Part shown: positions 8,908 to 17,911 of the stretch, piece by piece | How the letters are laid out: each line of letters opens with the position of its first letter | How positions within the stretch are numbered: position 1 is the stretch's first letter | DNA from: an uncultured Lachnospiraceae bacterium | GTDB lineage: Bacteria; Bacillota; Clostridia; Lachnospirales; Lachnospiraceae | Reading direction: 5' to 3' | DNA length: 64,000 nucleotides | NCBI GenBank assembly: GCA_934401915.1 | Contig: CAKRSV010000002.1 | Location: forward strand, 124,001-188,000 | Notes under the pieces: generated by a model | What the model was told of the DNA's origin: nothing | Database searches by the model: none | The model's input: the letters and a program-made list of their open reading frames with translations, nothing else | Program-made: the position numbers and the translations under genes

Positions 8908-10278
8908 ATGGTTCATAAAATATTAAGATATAGTCTATGGATATTCCTTTTTTATTTTCTGATATCCGTTATAATAGTACCTATAAGACACAAAGAGGTT
9001 TCGGAGCTGCCCGCTGTGGAGGGCGCGCCGGGCAGGGTGCTCTGCATCGACGATAATCAGGAAGCGCTTCTGTGGCGGCTGCGGGTGATCGAGAGCGCAC
9101 AGGACGAGATTGTTATGTCAACCTTTGACTGGCGGGAGGACAACAGCGGAACCGATATGATGGCGGCGCTGGAGGCAGCGGCAGAGCGCGGCGTGCAGAT
9201 CCGGCTGATCGTGGACGGCATCAACGGCTTTTTGCAGCTTCGCGGCAGCGGGATGTTTCAGGCGCTCACCGCGAACCCGAACGTGGAGGCGAAGCTGTAT
9301 AATCCGGTCAATCTGCTTTTGCCCTTCCGCATCAACTACCGGATGCACGATAAGTACCTGGTCGCGGACGAGTCCGTCTATATCCTGGGAGGAAGAAATA
9401 CGAACGACCTTTTCCTGGGCAATTACCGGGACAGCTACAATCTGGACCGGGATCTTCTGGTATATGAGGGAGAAAACGGCGAAAGCGGTTCGCTCGGCGC
9501 AGTGCGCAGCTATTTTGAAAAGGTCTGGAGTGACCCAGTCAGCAAGCCCTACCATCATCACAAAAGCGCCCGAAAGACACGGCAGGCGCAGGAGGAACTG
9601 CGGCAGCGCTATGAAAAGCTGAAAAGCGACTATCCGGTATTGCTGGAGGAGACAGACTGGCAGGGAGAGACGACAGCGGCAGAGAGCATTGCGCTGCTGG
9701 TGAACCCTGCGCAGGCGGCGGACAAGGAGCCGGTCGTCTTTGAACAGATTTTCCGGGAGGTAAAACAGGGGCAGGACGTTCTGATCCAGACGCCGTATAT
9801 CATCTGTGACAGGAGGATGTACCGCGGGCTGCGCGAGGCGGCGGATGGAGGAACCGGGATCGGGATCATCACAAACGCTGTGGAGAGCGGGGCAAACCCG
9901 TGGGGCTGCACGGATTATCTGAACCAGAAGGGCAAGATCCTTGGCACAGGCGTTTCCGTCTACGAATGTCTGGCGGGGCAGTCCCTGCACACCAAGACGG
10001 TGCTGGTCGATCAGGACGTCAGCTTCATAGGCTCGTACAATCTGGATATCCGCAGCACGTACCTGGATACGGAGATGATGCTGCGGGTAGAAAGCCGTGA
10101 GCTGAACCGGGCAATCCGGGCGGATGCGGAGCAGTATCAGGAGAAAAGCAAACTCTGTACGCCGGACGGACAGGAGAAGGAGAACAGCGGTTATCAGAAG
10201 GTGCGTCTCTCCCTGCTGAAAAAGGGGATCTATCAGGTGCTTCGCGTGGTGATCCTGCCGATCAGACATCTTTTATAA
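8908..10278 (+). CDS. Phospholipase D family protein, cardiolipin synthase-like
   Basis: This 456-residue protein has one N-terminal membrane segment (residues 5-25) and two HKD motifs: HDKYLVADE near residue 146 and HTKTVLVDQ near 360, each followed by the usual Gly/Ser-Asn strand (GGRNTND, GSYNLD). Two HKD motifs form one active site that transfers phosphatidyl groups or hydrolyses phosphodiesters. Cardiolipin synthase is the closest role, but classic ClsA has two membrane helices and this has one, so another membrane-bound PLD activity is possible. The YdcF-like gene follows after 12 bases. Confidence 0.87.
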   Translation: MVHKILRYSLWIFLFYFLISVIIVPIRHKEVSELPAVEGAPGRVLCIDDNQEALLWRLRVIESAQDEIVMSTFDWREDNSGTDMMAALEAAAERGVQIRLIVDGINGFLQLRGSGMFQALTANPNVEAKLYNPVNLLLPFRINYRMHDKYLVADESVYILGGRNTNDLFLGNYRDSYNLDRDLLVYEGENGESGSLGAVRSYFEKVWSDPVSKPYHHHKSARKTRQAQEELRQRYEKLKSDYPVLLEETDWQGETTAAESIALLVNPAQAADKEPVVFEQIFREVKQGQDVLIQTPYIICDRRMYRGLREAADGGTGIGIITNAVESGANPWGCTDYLNQKGKILGTGVSVYECLAGQSLHTKTVLVDQDVSFIGSYNLDIRSTYLDTEMMLRVESRELNRAIRADAEQYQEKSKLCTPDGQEKENSGYQKVRLSLLKKGIYQVLRVVILPIRHLL

Positions 10279-10290
10279 GGAAGACAGAGG

Positions 10291-11046
10291 ATGAAAAGAA
10301 ACATGTTTATGATCTTGCTGATACTTGCGGCGGCGCTGTGCGCGGGATACTGCATCCTGACAGCGTCGATCCGCTCGGGCAGTAAATTTTATGTCATATG
10401 GGGACTTCTGGCAGTTCTGCTGGCAGCGCTGGCGCTTATGTGCCATCTGCGGGTCTGGGAGCAGCTCCCGCCGGGGATCAAGCGGTGTCTTGTCATAGTT
10501 GTGGCAGCAGGCGTGCTGATCTTTGCAGCCGTGGAGGGCTGTGTGCTGAGCGGCTTTTGGGCAAAAGGGGAGCCGCAGCTCGACTACCTGATCGTGCTGG
10601 GAGCACAGGTGAAAGAAGACGGGCCGAGCGTTGTGCTGAGATACCGGCTGGATGCGGCCTGCGCCTATCTTCTGGAAAATGAGGATACGCGCTGCATCGT
10701 TTCCGGTGGGCAGGGGAGCAACGAGCCCTTTAGCGAGGCGGAGGGGATGTGCCGGTATCTGGTCGAAAAGGGAATCCCGCAGGAGCGTATCCTGAAGGAG
10801 GACCGCTCGCGCGACACCTCCCAGAACATTGCGTACAGCGCAGAGCTGATCGGTGACAGGAACGCCCGCGTGGGGATCGTCACGAACAATTTTCATGTGT
10901 TCCGCGGCGTGCGTCTTGCCAAACACGCCGGCTTTGTGAACGTGAGCGGGATCGCAGCGCCCTCGGATCCGGTGTTTCTGCCGAACAATATGGTGCGGGA
11001 ATTTTTTGGGATCGTCAAGGATACGGTCTTTGGAAACCTGTTGTAA
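10291..11046 (+). CDS. YdcF/ElyC-like DUF218 protein
   Basis: This 251-residue protein has three N-terminal hydrophobic segments (to about residue 90) and then a DUF218 domain. Marks of the family are LIVLGAQVKEDGPS, VSGGQGSNEPFSEAEGM, DRSRDTSQNI and TNNFHVFRG. In enteric bacteria the related ElyC and SanA proteins act in envelope synthesis; in Firmicutes the role is unknown. It lies directly behind the PLD gene, suggesting a joint envelope or lipid function. Confidence 0.88.
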   Translation: MKRNMFMILLILAAALCAGYCILTASIRSGSKFYVIWGLLAVLLAALALMCHLRVWEQLPPGIKRCLVIVVAAGVLIFAAVEGCVLSGFWAKGEPQLDYLIVLGAQVKEDGPSVVLRYRLDAACAYLLENEDTRCIVSGGQGSNEPFSEAEGMCRYLVEKGIPQERILKEDRSRDTSQNIAYSAELIGDRNARVGIVTNNFHVFRGVRLAKHAGFVNVSGIAAPSDPVFLPNNMVREFFGIVKDTVFGNLL

Positions 11047-11069
11047 AAAGAGAGGGTTTCTAGTATAGT
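11041..11069 (+). promoter_or_regulatory. Putative sigma-A promoter before the TPR lipoprotein gene
   Basis: TTGTAA (11041-11046), 17 bases, TATAGT (11064-11069). The -35 box overlaps the stop codon of the YdcF-like gene. Confidence 0.55.
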
Positions 11070-11140
11070 TAGAGATAGGGTTGTTTTTAGGAAGAGGAAA
11101 CCGCTCGCAGGCAGAGATGGGCGGCTGGTGTGCAGGACAG

Positions 11141-12217
11141 ATGAAAAGGACAGAGCAGAGACAAAAAGCGGGAAAAAGAATAGGAACGTATGCGGCAGTC
11201 ATCGCGTCTGCGGGACTCTGGCTTACCGGCTGCGGAGCTGCCAGAGGGGAGAACTACACGGCGCTCGGCATGACGGCGGTGGAGAATCTGGAGTACGAGG
11301 ACGCGCTTTCGCAGTTTTCGCTCGCCGAGGAAAAAGGGGAGGATCCAAGGCTCCTTTACCGCGGGATGGGCATCGCCTATCTGGGGATGACCGATTACGA
11401 GAATGCGGTTCTTTATCTGGAGGCGGCGCTGCAGAGCAGCGACGGCGTTGTGGAAGATATGGATTTTGATATCAATTACTATCTGGCAACGGCGTATTTC
11501 AAAAATGGACAGGCGGAGGAGGCAATCCGTGCCTACGACGCGATCCTGGCGCTTCGCCCCGAGGAGAAGGACGCCTGGTATCTGCGCGGGACCGTGAAGC
11601 TGTCGACCGGGGACTATGAGGCGGCGCAGACGGATTTTGACAGGGCAGTCGCCCTTTCACCGCAGGATTATGACCAGCTCATTCGTATTTTCACCGTGCT
11701 GGATTCCTACGGGTATCAGGAGATCGGCAAGGAATATCTGCAGACGGCGGTCAGTGCGAATGAGAAATCCATTTCGGATTACGACGCCGGAAGGATCTGC
11801 TATTATCTGGAGGACTACGAGAACGCCAGAAATCATCTGACGAACCTGAATACGGAGACGGACTATGGCGCGGCGCTGTTCCTGGGACGAACCTATGAGG
11901 CGCTGGGAGATTACAATTACGCCGCCAGCATCTATGACGGCTACACGGTGAATGACCAGAGTAAGGCGGAAATCTACAACCAGCTTGGCCTGTGCAGGAT
12001 CCGGATGGGTGAGTATGAGCTTGCGCTCACGGCTTTTCAGACGGCGATGAATATCGAGGACAACGGGATGATGCAGACGCTCAAGTTCAATGAGATCGTG
12101 GCGTACGAGAACATGAAGGACTTTAAGACGGCTGCGGCGCTGATGAACAGCTACCTGAAATCTTACCCGGACGATGAGACGGCGAAGCGGGAGTATGAGT
12201 TTCTGCAGACAAGATAA
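11141..12217 (+). CDS. TPR repeat lipoprotein
   Basis: The product (358 residues) has a basic N-terminus, a hydrophobic stretch and a lipobox ending LTGC near residue 30, so it is a predicted lipoprotein on the outer face of the membrane. The rest is made of tetratricopeptide repeats (YLATAYFKNGQAEEAIRAYD, YNQLGLCRIRMGEYELALTA). TPR lipoproteins act as protein-binding scaffolds; no partner is shown. Start choice: ATG 11141 gives a normal signal peptide; an in-frame ATG at 11117 and TTG at 11081 are alternatives. Confidence 0.85.
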   Translation: MKRTEQRQKAGKRIGTYAAVIASAGLWLTGCGAARGENYTALGMTAVENLEYEDALSQFSLAEEKGEDPRLLYRGMGIAYLGMTDYENAVLYLEAALQSSDGVVEDMDFDINYYLATAYFKNGQAEEAIRAYDAILALRPEEKDAWYLRGTVKLSTGDYEAAQTDFDRAVALSPQDYDQLIRIFTVLDSYGYQEIGKEYLQTAVSANEKSISDYDAGRICYYLEDYENARNHLTNLNTETDYGAALFLGRTYEALGDYNYAASIYDGYTVNDQSKAEIYNQLGLCRIRMGEYELALTAFQTAMNIEDNGMMQTLKFNEIVAYENMKDFKTAAALMNSYLKSYPDDETAKREYEFLQTR

Positions 12218-12224
12218 GGGTTGA

Positions 12225-12253
12225 TTGACAAGGAATTAGTACAATGGTACTAT
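12225..12253 (+). promoter_or_regulatory. Sigma-A promoter for the NUDIX-pyrF operon
   Basis: TTGACA (12225-12230), 17 bases, TACTAT (12248-12253), about 55 bases before the NUDIX gene. Confidence 0.65.
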
Positions 12254-12308
12254 GAAGAAAAGTGGGGAATTGAAGGAATGCGGAAAATAAGAAAGGACTA
12301 AAATAGAA

Positions 12309-12713
12309 ATGAAAAATACGTTTGTACGCGTAAAGGGAATTATCAAAAAAGGCGATAAATATCTGCTGATCAAGAGATGGGTGGACGACCATATTCCGGA
12401 GCCGTATGTGTGGGAGTTCATCGATGCGGAGGTCAGCCATGGAGATTCGCCCGATGATACCGTGCTGCAGGCGATCCGCGAACTGCTTTCTGTAGAGGGA
12501 AAGATCGACAAGATCGTGTACACCTGGTCAAACCTGTTAGGAGATACGCACTGTGTAGGGATCGCCTATCTGTGCTCCATCAAGGAGGAGGACGAGACGA
12601 ACATTGTCCTGCCGGAGGAGTACGGCGAGTGGGTGTGGGTTCCGAGAGAGCAGTTCTCCGATTACATTGAAAATCAATATGTATTAAAAGACTTGGAAGG
12701 AAAAGAATTATGA
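12309..12713 (+). CDS. NUDIX-fold protein with degenerate catalytic box
   Basis: This 134-residue protein has the size and strand order of a NUDIX hydrolase, with the region SHGDSPDDTVLQAIRELLSV aligned on the NUDIX box. Compared with the family box, the leading Gly is Ser, the first Glu is Asp, and the two metal-binding Glu residues after RE are Ser and Val. It is therefore probably not a normal pyrophosphohydrolase. Its stop overlaps the pyrF start (ATGA), so the two proteins are made together, which hints at nucleotide sensing or a changed chemistry. Confidence 0.8.
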   Translation: MKNTFVRVKGIIKKGDKYLLIKRWVDDHIPEPYVWEFIDAEVSHGDSPDDTVLQAIRELLSVEGKIDKIVYTWSNLLGDTHCVGIAYLCSIKEEDETNIVLPEEYGEWVWVPREQFSDYIENQYVLKDLEGKEL

Positions 12714-13636
12714 TTAGCAAACTGATTGAGAAGATTAAACGGACGGGAGCGCCGATCGTGGTAGGTCTGGATCCGACGCTGAAGCTGGTTCCGGAGCATC
12801 TGCAGAAAAGATGCTTTGAGATATACGGGGAGACGCTCCGGGGAGCCGCCGAGTCGATCTGGCAGTACAACAAGGCGATCATCGACGCGATCTGCGATCT
12901 GGTGCCGGCAGTCAAACCGCAGATCGCCATGTACGAGCAGTTCGGTATCGAAGGACTGACGGCATTCCAGAAGACTGTAGAATACTGCAAGGAAAAAGGA
13001 ATCCTTGTGATCGGAGACATCAAGCGCGGAGACATCGGATCGACGTCAGAAGCCTATGCGATCGGACATCTGGGACGGGTACAGATCGGAGACAGCATCC
13101 ATGATGTGTTTAACGAGGATTTTGTGACAGTGAATCCCTATCTGGGATCCGACGGCGTCAAGCCGTTTATCAAAGTTTGCAAGCAGGAGAACAAGGGACT
13201 CTTTATTCTGGTAAAGACCTCGAACCCCAGCAGCGGCGAGTTTCAGGACCGCCTGATCGACGGCAGACCGCTCTATGAGCTTGTCGGCGAGAAAGTGGCA
13301 GAGTGGGGCGAGGACTGCATGGACGGCGCGTACAGCGACATCGGAGCCGTTGTCGGTGCGACCTATCCCGAGATGGGAAAAGTTCTCCGGGAGATCATGC
13401 CCAAGTCGTTTATCCTTGTGCCGGGATATGGAGCGCAGGGAGGAAAAGGAGCGGATCTGGTTCCGTTCTTCAACAAAGACGGACTCGGTGCGATCGTTAA
13501 CTCTTCCAGAGGCATTATCGCAGCTTATCAGCAGGAGAAATATGCGTCCTTCGGGGCAGAGAACTTTGCGGATGCGGCGAGAGCGGCAGTGATCGATATG
13601 CGGGAAGATATTGCAGTTGCACTGCATAGAGGGTAA
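12710..13636 (+). CDS. pyrF: Orotidine-5'-phosphate decarboxylase
   Basis: PyrF makes UMP from OMP in de novo pyrimidine synthesis. The 308-residue length and the motif GDIKRGDIGSTSEAYAIG (catalytic Asp-Lys-x-x-Asp network) place it in the longer, Mycobacterium-type PyrF branch. VVGLDPTLKLVP near residue 17 and VPGYGAQGG near 242 are substrate-binding segments. It overlaps the NUDIX-like gene by four bases. No other pyr gene is in the window, so pyrF is separated from the rest of the pathway here. Confidence 0.96.
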   Translation: MISKLIEKIKRTGAPIVVGLDPTLKLVPEHLQKRCFEIYGETLRGAAESIWQYNKAIIDAICDLVPAVKPQIAMYEQFGIEGLTAFQKTVEYCKEKGILVIGDIKRGDIGSTSEAYAIGHLGRVQIGDSIHDVFNEDFVTVNPYLGSDGVKPFIKVCKQENKGLFILVKTSNPSSGEFQDRLIDGRPLYELVGEKVAEWGEDCMDGAYSDIGAVVGATYPEMGKVLREIMPKSFILVPGYGAQGGKGADLVPFFNKDGLGAIVNSSRGIIAAYQQEKYASFGAENFADAARAAVIDMREDIAVALHRG

Positions 13637-13655
13637 GGATGGAAGTGTCGGAGCG

Positions 13656-14873
13656 ATGATCGGAGAACAGGAAGAAGACAATTTTACGGTCAGGGAACTG
13701 ACCATTGCGGATGTGGAACAGTATAACGCGCTTCTGCGCTATGCGTTCCAGGTGACGGAGCAGGAGCTTGAGGAGACAGGCTGGAAGGACGACGAGATCA
13801 AACAGTCGAAGTTCCCGGTGCTCCAGAGAGCGGATGTGCTGGGATGCTTTAACGGGGAAAGCCTGGTATCGCAGTTCGCGGTATACCCGCTTGACATGAA
13901 CATATTCGGCGTGCGCTATGCGGTGGGATTTGTCACAAGTGTGTGCACCTACCCGGAGTACACCGGCCACGGGATCATGAAAAGGCTGATGGTGCAGGGA
14001 CTCACCAGAATGAGAGAGTCCCACAAGTCGTTTGCCCTGCTGTATCCCTATTCAATCCCCCTGTACCGGAGACTGGGCTGGGAGATCATCTCGAACAAGA
14101 TGACTTACGTGGTAAAGGATACGCAGATCCCGCGGGAGAACAAGGAACCCGGGTATGTGCGCCGTGTGGAGTGGGACGATAAGCAGTTTATGGAGCTTCA
14201 CACCCGCTTTGCCGAAAAGACGCATGGCTGTCTTTACCGGAACGACCTTGCCTGGGAGGAATACTGGCGCTGGGACGAGGACGATACGGTGGTGGCGGTC
14301 TACTATTCCAAAGAGGGAACGCCGTACGGCTATATGGTATACCTGATCAACTCGGACGTCATGCACATCAAGGAGATGATCTATTTAAACCGCGAGGCGC
14401 AGCTTGGACTGTGGGAGTACATATACGCCCACGATTCCATGATCGACGAGGTGCGAGGGAACAATTTCTACAGTGAGCCGATCGCGTTTGAACTGGAGGA
14501 CAGCGACATCAAGGAGACGGTACGCCCCTACATCATGGGGAGGATCGTAGATATCGAGCAGTTTTTTGAGGGGTATCGGTGCGATCCGGACGAGCCGCCC
14601 GCCTGCTTCCGGTTTGAGATTGAGGATGAGCTGCTGCCGTGGAACAACGGCGAGTTTACCGTGCTTTTTGAGGCAGGAAAATGTAAAGTGCTCTCCGAAA
14701 AAAAGGGGCACCCGATGAAAATGTCGATCGGGACGCTGACAACCCTTCTGCTGGGATACAAGACAGCGGAGAAATTGTACGGCATGGACCGCATAACTGC
14801 TTCCAGAGAGGCGGTAGAGCGGCTGGATGATGTGCTTTTCCACAGCATCCCCTATGTATCCGATTATATTTAG
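13656..14873 (+). CDS. Eis-like GNAT family N-acetyltransferase
   Basis: This 405-residue protein has the three-part Eis layout: an N-terminal GNAT domain (residues 10-150, with CTYPEYTGHGIMKRLM as the acetyl-CoA loop), a second GNAT-like domain, and a C-terminal sterol-carrier-like domain ending at VSDYI. Eis-type enzymes acetylate amines on small molecules or proteins; the substrate here is unknown. The start at ATG 13656 gives a good N-terminus but only a modest ribosome site; TTG 13611 would lie inside pyrF. It follows pyrF closely and is closed by a terminator. Confidence 0.88.
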   Translation: MIGEQEEDNFTVRELTIADVEQYNALLRYAFQVTEQELEETGWKDDEIKQSKFPVLQRADVLGCFNGESLVSQFAVYPLDMNIFGVRYAVGFVTSVCTYPEYTGHGIMKRLMVQGLTRMRESHKSFALLYPYSIPLYRRLGWEIISNKMTYVVKDTQIPRENKEPGYVRRVEWDDKQFMELHTRFAEKTHGCLYRNDLAWEEYWRWDEDDTVVAVYYSKEGTPYGYMVYLINSDVMHIKEMIYLNREAQLGLWEYIYAHDSMIDEVRGNNFYSEPIAFELEDSDIKETVRPYIMGRIVDIEQFFEGYRCDPDEPPACFRFEIEDELLPWNNGEFTVLFEAGKCKVLSEKKGHPMKMSIGTLTTLLLGYKTAEKLYGMDRITASREAVERLDDVLFHSIPYVSDYI

Positions 14874-14916
14874 GGTTGGTGAAGGAAGTTCTGAATAGAT
14901 ACGAATGATTATAAAT

Positions 14917-14952
14917 AACACGCAGCGGATAATGCATCTGCTGCGTGTTTTG
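14917..14952. terminator. Bidirectional terminator between the acetyltransferase and MATE genes
   Basis: AACACGCAGC (14917-14926) pairs with GCTGCGTGTT (14940-14949), with an inner GAT/ATC pair and T-rich flank. It lies between convergent genes and can serve both strands. Confidence 0.75.
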
Positions 14953-15000
14953 CTACACGATAGAATTTGATAAACGCCGCTGCCGGGCAAAAACCGCCGA

Positions 15001-16329
15001 TCAGTAGTGATAGCGCTTTTTCTGCTGTACCAGGAAAGTCACGGTGACGCACAAAGTCAGCAGCTCGGCGACGGTGACGGAAGACCAGATCCCGTTGATT
15101 CCGAAAAGTGCCGGGAGCAGCAGGACGCTGGAAATCTGGAATACCAGTGTCCGGAGGAACGAGATCAGCGCCGAGAGCAGTCCGTTGTTCAGGGCGGTGA
15201 AGAACGAGGAGCCGTAAATATTAAAGCCGTTCAGCAGGTAAGTCAAACAGAAGATCCGCAGACCGTGGCAGGTCAGCGCATACAGCTCCGCATCATAGCC
15301 GACAAAAATCCTGGGCAGGGGCGCAGCGATAAGCTGTGCCAGCGCAAAGAGCAGAACACCCCAGGTTCCAACGAGGCGCATGCTTTTCCCGTACAGGTTT
15401 TGCAGCTCTTCGTGGTTGCCCGCGCCATAGTGGTAGCTGACAAGCGGCGCGCTTCCGATCGAGTAACCGAGGAAGATGGCGATGAAGATGAAGTTGATGT
15501 ACATGATAGCGCCATAGGCGGCAACCCCGTTCTCTCCGGCAACCTTCATAAGCTGGAGATTGTAGAGCGAGTTGACGATTGAGCTCGAGAGGTTCGTCAT
15601 CAGCTCGGAGGAGCCGTTGGTGCAGGTCTTGAGCAGGATGCTTCCGCTAAAGTGCGCCCGGCAGAGACGGAGCAGGCTGGAATTAGGTCTGCTGAAATAT
15701 AAGACCGGAAACAGACCACCGATGCACTCGCCGCACACCGTCGCGATCGCAGCGCCGGCAAGTCCCCGGCCGAAGACAGCGATAAAGAGGTAATCGAGGA
15801 TCATATTCGTCACGCCTGCAGCGATGATGACGTACAGACCGAGTTTGGGTTTTCCCGCCGTCACGAAGAAACTCTGGAACACGTTCTGGAGCATGAAAGC
15901 GGGCATGGAACAGAAGACGATGCGACCGTACAAAACGCAGTTGTCGAGCAGGGAGCCGTCAGCGCCCAGCAGGATAGCGACGGGGCGGACCAGGGCAATG
16001 CCCAGCAGGGAGATCACGATGCCGCCGGCGAGCGTCACATAGATCAGCATGGAAAAATATTCGTTGGCAAGCTCTTTCTTTCCCCCGCCGAGCGTCTTGC
16101 CCACGATGGCGCTTCCGCCCGTACCGATCATAAAACCGAGGGCGGAAAAGCCCATCATCATCGGCATCATCAGATTGACTGACGCGAAAGCGGTCTTTCC
16201 GACAAAGTTTGAGACAAAGAGTCCGTCGACCACACCATAGATCGAGGTAAAGATCATCATAATGATGGAGGGCAGGACGAACCGCAGCAGTTTGGAATAG
16301 GTAAAGTGTTCCGATAATTGTATTTTCAT
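15001..16329 (-). CDS. MATE family efflux transporter
   Basis: This 442-residue protein has about 12 membrane segments in two homologous halves, the MATE layout of cation-coupled drug or metabolite exporters. Typical segments are LPSIIMMIFTSIYGVVDGLF near the N-terminus and GFMIGTGGSAIVGKTLGGGK after helix 2. The start at 16329 follows AGGAATTTC and overlaps the stop of the upstream marR-type gene by four bases. Pump and regulator thus form a coupled operon, which suggests induction by the exported compound. Substrate unknown. Confidence 0.93.
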   Translation of the reverse strand: MKIQLSEHFTYSKLLRFVLPSIIMMIFTSIYGVVDGLFVSNFVGKTAFASVNLMMPMMMGFSALGFMIGTGGSAIVGKTLGGGKKELANEYFSMLIYVTLAGGIVISLLGIALVRPVAILLGADGSLLDNCVLYGRIVFCSMPAFMLQNVFQSFFVTAGKPKLGLYVIIAAGVTNMILDYLFIAVFGRGLAGAAIATVCGECIGGLFPVLYFSRPNSSLLRLCRAHFSGSILLKTCTNGSSELMTNLSSSIVNSLYNLQLMKVAGENGVAAYGAIMYINFIFIAIFLGYSIGSAPLVSYHYGAGNHEELQNLYGKSMRLVGTWGVLLFALAQLIAAPLPRIFVGYDAELYALTCHGLRIFCLTYLLNGFNIYGSSFFTALNNGLLSALISFLRTLVFQISSVLLLPALFGINGIWSSVTVAELLTLCVTVTFLVQQKKRYHY

Positions 16330-16844
16330 AGTGAAATTCCTTTCTTGGCTGTGTTTGTGGCATGAGCCGGCAGCTCTGTCTGAAAGAGAGCAGAGAGGCT
16401 TGTGCGCAGGGCTTTTGTATACTTTGCCTGCAGGGCAAGCATCTGACGACATTCCTCTGGCGTCATGCAGGCGAAGGCCTCGTTTTCGCGCTGGATGACG
16501 GGAAAGATCGTTTTTTGTAACAGTTCTCTTCCTGCGTCTGTGAGGGAGATCAGCATCCCGCGCCCTCTGCCGCGAGCCAGGGTCAGATAGCCGCTCTGCT
16601 CCAGATTCCGGATGGAGGAGTGGATCGTCTGCTTGGGGATACAGGTTGCGGCGCAGATATCCTTTTGCTGGCAGCCGTCCCCGTTCTCGCAGAGATGGTA
16701 GAGGATGTCAAAGGCGCTGTCCGAAAGCCCCAGATGGAGCGCCGTATCGTGATACAGCTCGTTGACCTCCTTATAGTTTCGGTTAAACTCGGTGAGGTAT
16801 GCGCTCATGGAAGGCGCGGCCGCCGTAAGTTTCTTTTCTTTCAT
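16326..16844 (-). CDS. MarR family transcriptional regulator
   Basis: This 172-residue winged-helix protein is of the MarR type: dimer helix (residues 15-40), helix-turn-helix (CQQKDICAATCIPKQTIHSS) and a basic wing (LARGRGRGMLISLTDAG). It is the first gene of the operon with the MATE pump and probably represses it. Its promoter carries two direct copies of a 16-base motif that are the likely operators. Confidence 0.92.
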   Translation of the reverse strand: MKEKKLTAAAPSMSAYLTEFNRNYKEVNELYHDTALHLGLSDSAFDILYHLCENGDGCQQKDICAATCIPKQTIHSSIRNLEQSGYLTLARGRGRGMLISLTDAGRELLQKTIFPVIQRENEAFACMTPEECRQMLALQAKYTKALRTSLSALFQTELPAHATNTAKKGISL

Positions 16845-16866
16845 ATATAAGGGTACTCCTTAGTTA

Positions 16867-16917
16867 AGTCTGATTTCGTACTCAAAGGAGTATAGTCCGA
16901 TTTCGTACTTTTGTCAA
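16867..16917 (-). promoter_or_regulatory. marR-MATE promoter with direct-repeat operators
   Basis: On the minus strand TTGACA (16912-16917), 17 bases and TATACT (16889-16894) form a near-consensus promoter. The motif AGTCYGATTTCGTACT (plus-strand reading) occurs at 16867-16882 and 16894-16909, with one mismatch. One copy lies in the spacer and the other just after the -10, so binding would block RNA polymerase. Confidence 0.75.
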
Positions 16918-17004
16918 GCGGATTCCGGAGAGGAAATTTGGGTGACATCCGGATCGGGGATTTCAGATCTGCGGCAGCAGGACCGTTCCATAGAGATAAC
17001 AGAG

Positions 17005-17034
17005 AAGACCTGGCCACCGGAGCAGTCAGGTCTT
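17005..17034 (-). terminator. Hairpin after the ECF transporter S gene
   Basis: AAGACCTG and CAGGTCTT form an eight-base stem with a 14-base loop, 23 bases past the stop codon. The T tract on the minus strand is poor, so terminator function is only a guess. Confidence 0.35.
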
Positions 17035-17056
17035 ATGTAAAGAATAGAAAATGGGA

Positions 17057-17656
17057 TTATGCGTTGTCAGCGTTCTTACCGATGGTGAAGAACAGGCCGG
17101 ACTTTTTCAGTGCCGGGCGAAGCGCCATGTAGACAGCCACGGAAACGATCGTGGAGGTGACTGCGTTGATGGAGGTGGAAGCCACGTTCCATGCCAGCGT
17201 CAGCTCAGCGGCGGGTTTTCCAAGGATGACCAGCTTGTAGAAGTATCCGATCAGCGGATCGAAGATCACGTTGAAGAGAAGTCCGCCTACAGCGGCAGCG
17301 ATCGTCCAGGTAAGAACCTTCTTGTTGTCGGATTCCCTGCTGATATGTCCGAGATTGTGTGCGATCAGTCCGGTGATCAGTCCGATGCAGAGCTTCAGAA
17401 GAAATGTCTTGGGGGCATATACGACGTAGACCGGATCCAGCAGGTCGCCGATCGTCATGCCGATCGCGCCGCCCAGACCGCCGTAGACGCCGCCGAGAAG
17501 CAGGGCGCCAAGCACGCACACGGCGTTTCCGAGATGGATGGAGGTCGCGTCGCCGCCCGGCAGCGGAATCTTGATCTGCAGGAAGGTGAACACTACATAG
17601 GAGAGTGCGGCAAAGATGCCGGTAAACACGATTTTGAGCAGTTTTTCATTTTTCAT
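17057..17656 (-). CDS. ECF transporter S component
   Basis: This 199-residue protein has about six membrane segments and the look of a substrate-capture (S) subunit of energy-coupling factor transporters (LGNAVCVLGALLLGGVYGG, GMTIGDLLDPVYV). It would bind a vitamin or similar micronutrient and use shared EcfAAT subunits encoded elsewhere. The start at 17656 follows GAGGATC; upstream in-frame codons have no ribosome site. I see no known riboswitch in the 255 bases upstream, so the vitamin cannot be named. Confidence 0.85.
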   Translation of the reverse strand: MKNEKLLKIVFTGIFAALSYVVFTFLQIKIPLPGGDATSIHLGNAVCVLGALLLGGVYGGLGGAIGMTIGDLLDPVYVVYAPKTFLLKLCIGLITGLIAHNLGHISRESDNKKVLTWTIAAAVGGLLFNVIFDPLIGYFYKLVILGKPAAELTLAWNVASTSINAVTSTIVSVAVYMALRPALKKSGLFFTIGKNADNA

Positions 17657-17839
17657 AATCTGATCCTCATTTCTTTTTTTGATTTTCCGGATTGCATTTC
17701 CCTCATTGCTTAGGCTCATTATAGACTGAAATGGCATGATTAAAAGTACCAAAACGAGAATTTTTGACCATACCAGATTGTGAAAAAGAACCTTTTTTAC
17801 AATGAATTGGAAAATTTTGCAAATTAAGGGTGTTTTTGG

Positions 17840-17868
17840 TTGCAGATTGTAAATCGCAATGATAAAAT
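17840..17868 (+). promoter_or_regulatory. Putative sigma-A promoter for the HD-GYP gene
   Basis: TTGCAG (17840-17845), 17 bases, TAAAAT (17863-17868), about 43 bases before the start codon. Confidence 0.5.
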
Positions 17869-17911
17869 AGTCAGGCAAGAGTAAGATATTGATATTGGGG
17901 ACGAGGGGTAT

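Noticed and set aside
17657..17911. Riboswitch before the ECF transporter gene
   Set aside because: I looked for cobalamin, thiamine, riboflavin, folate and preQ1 type conserved cores and saw none.
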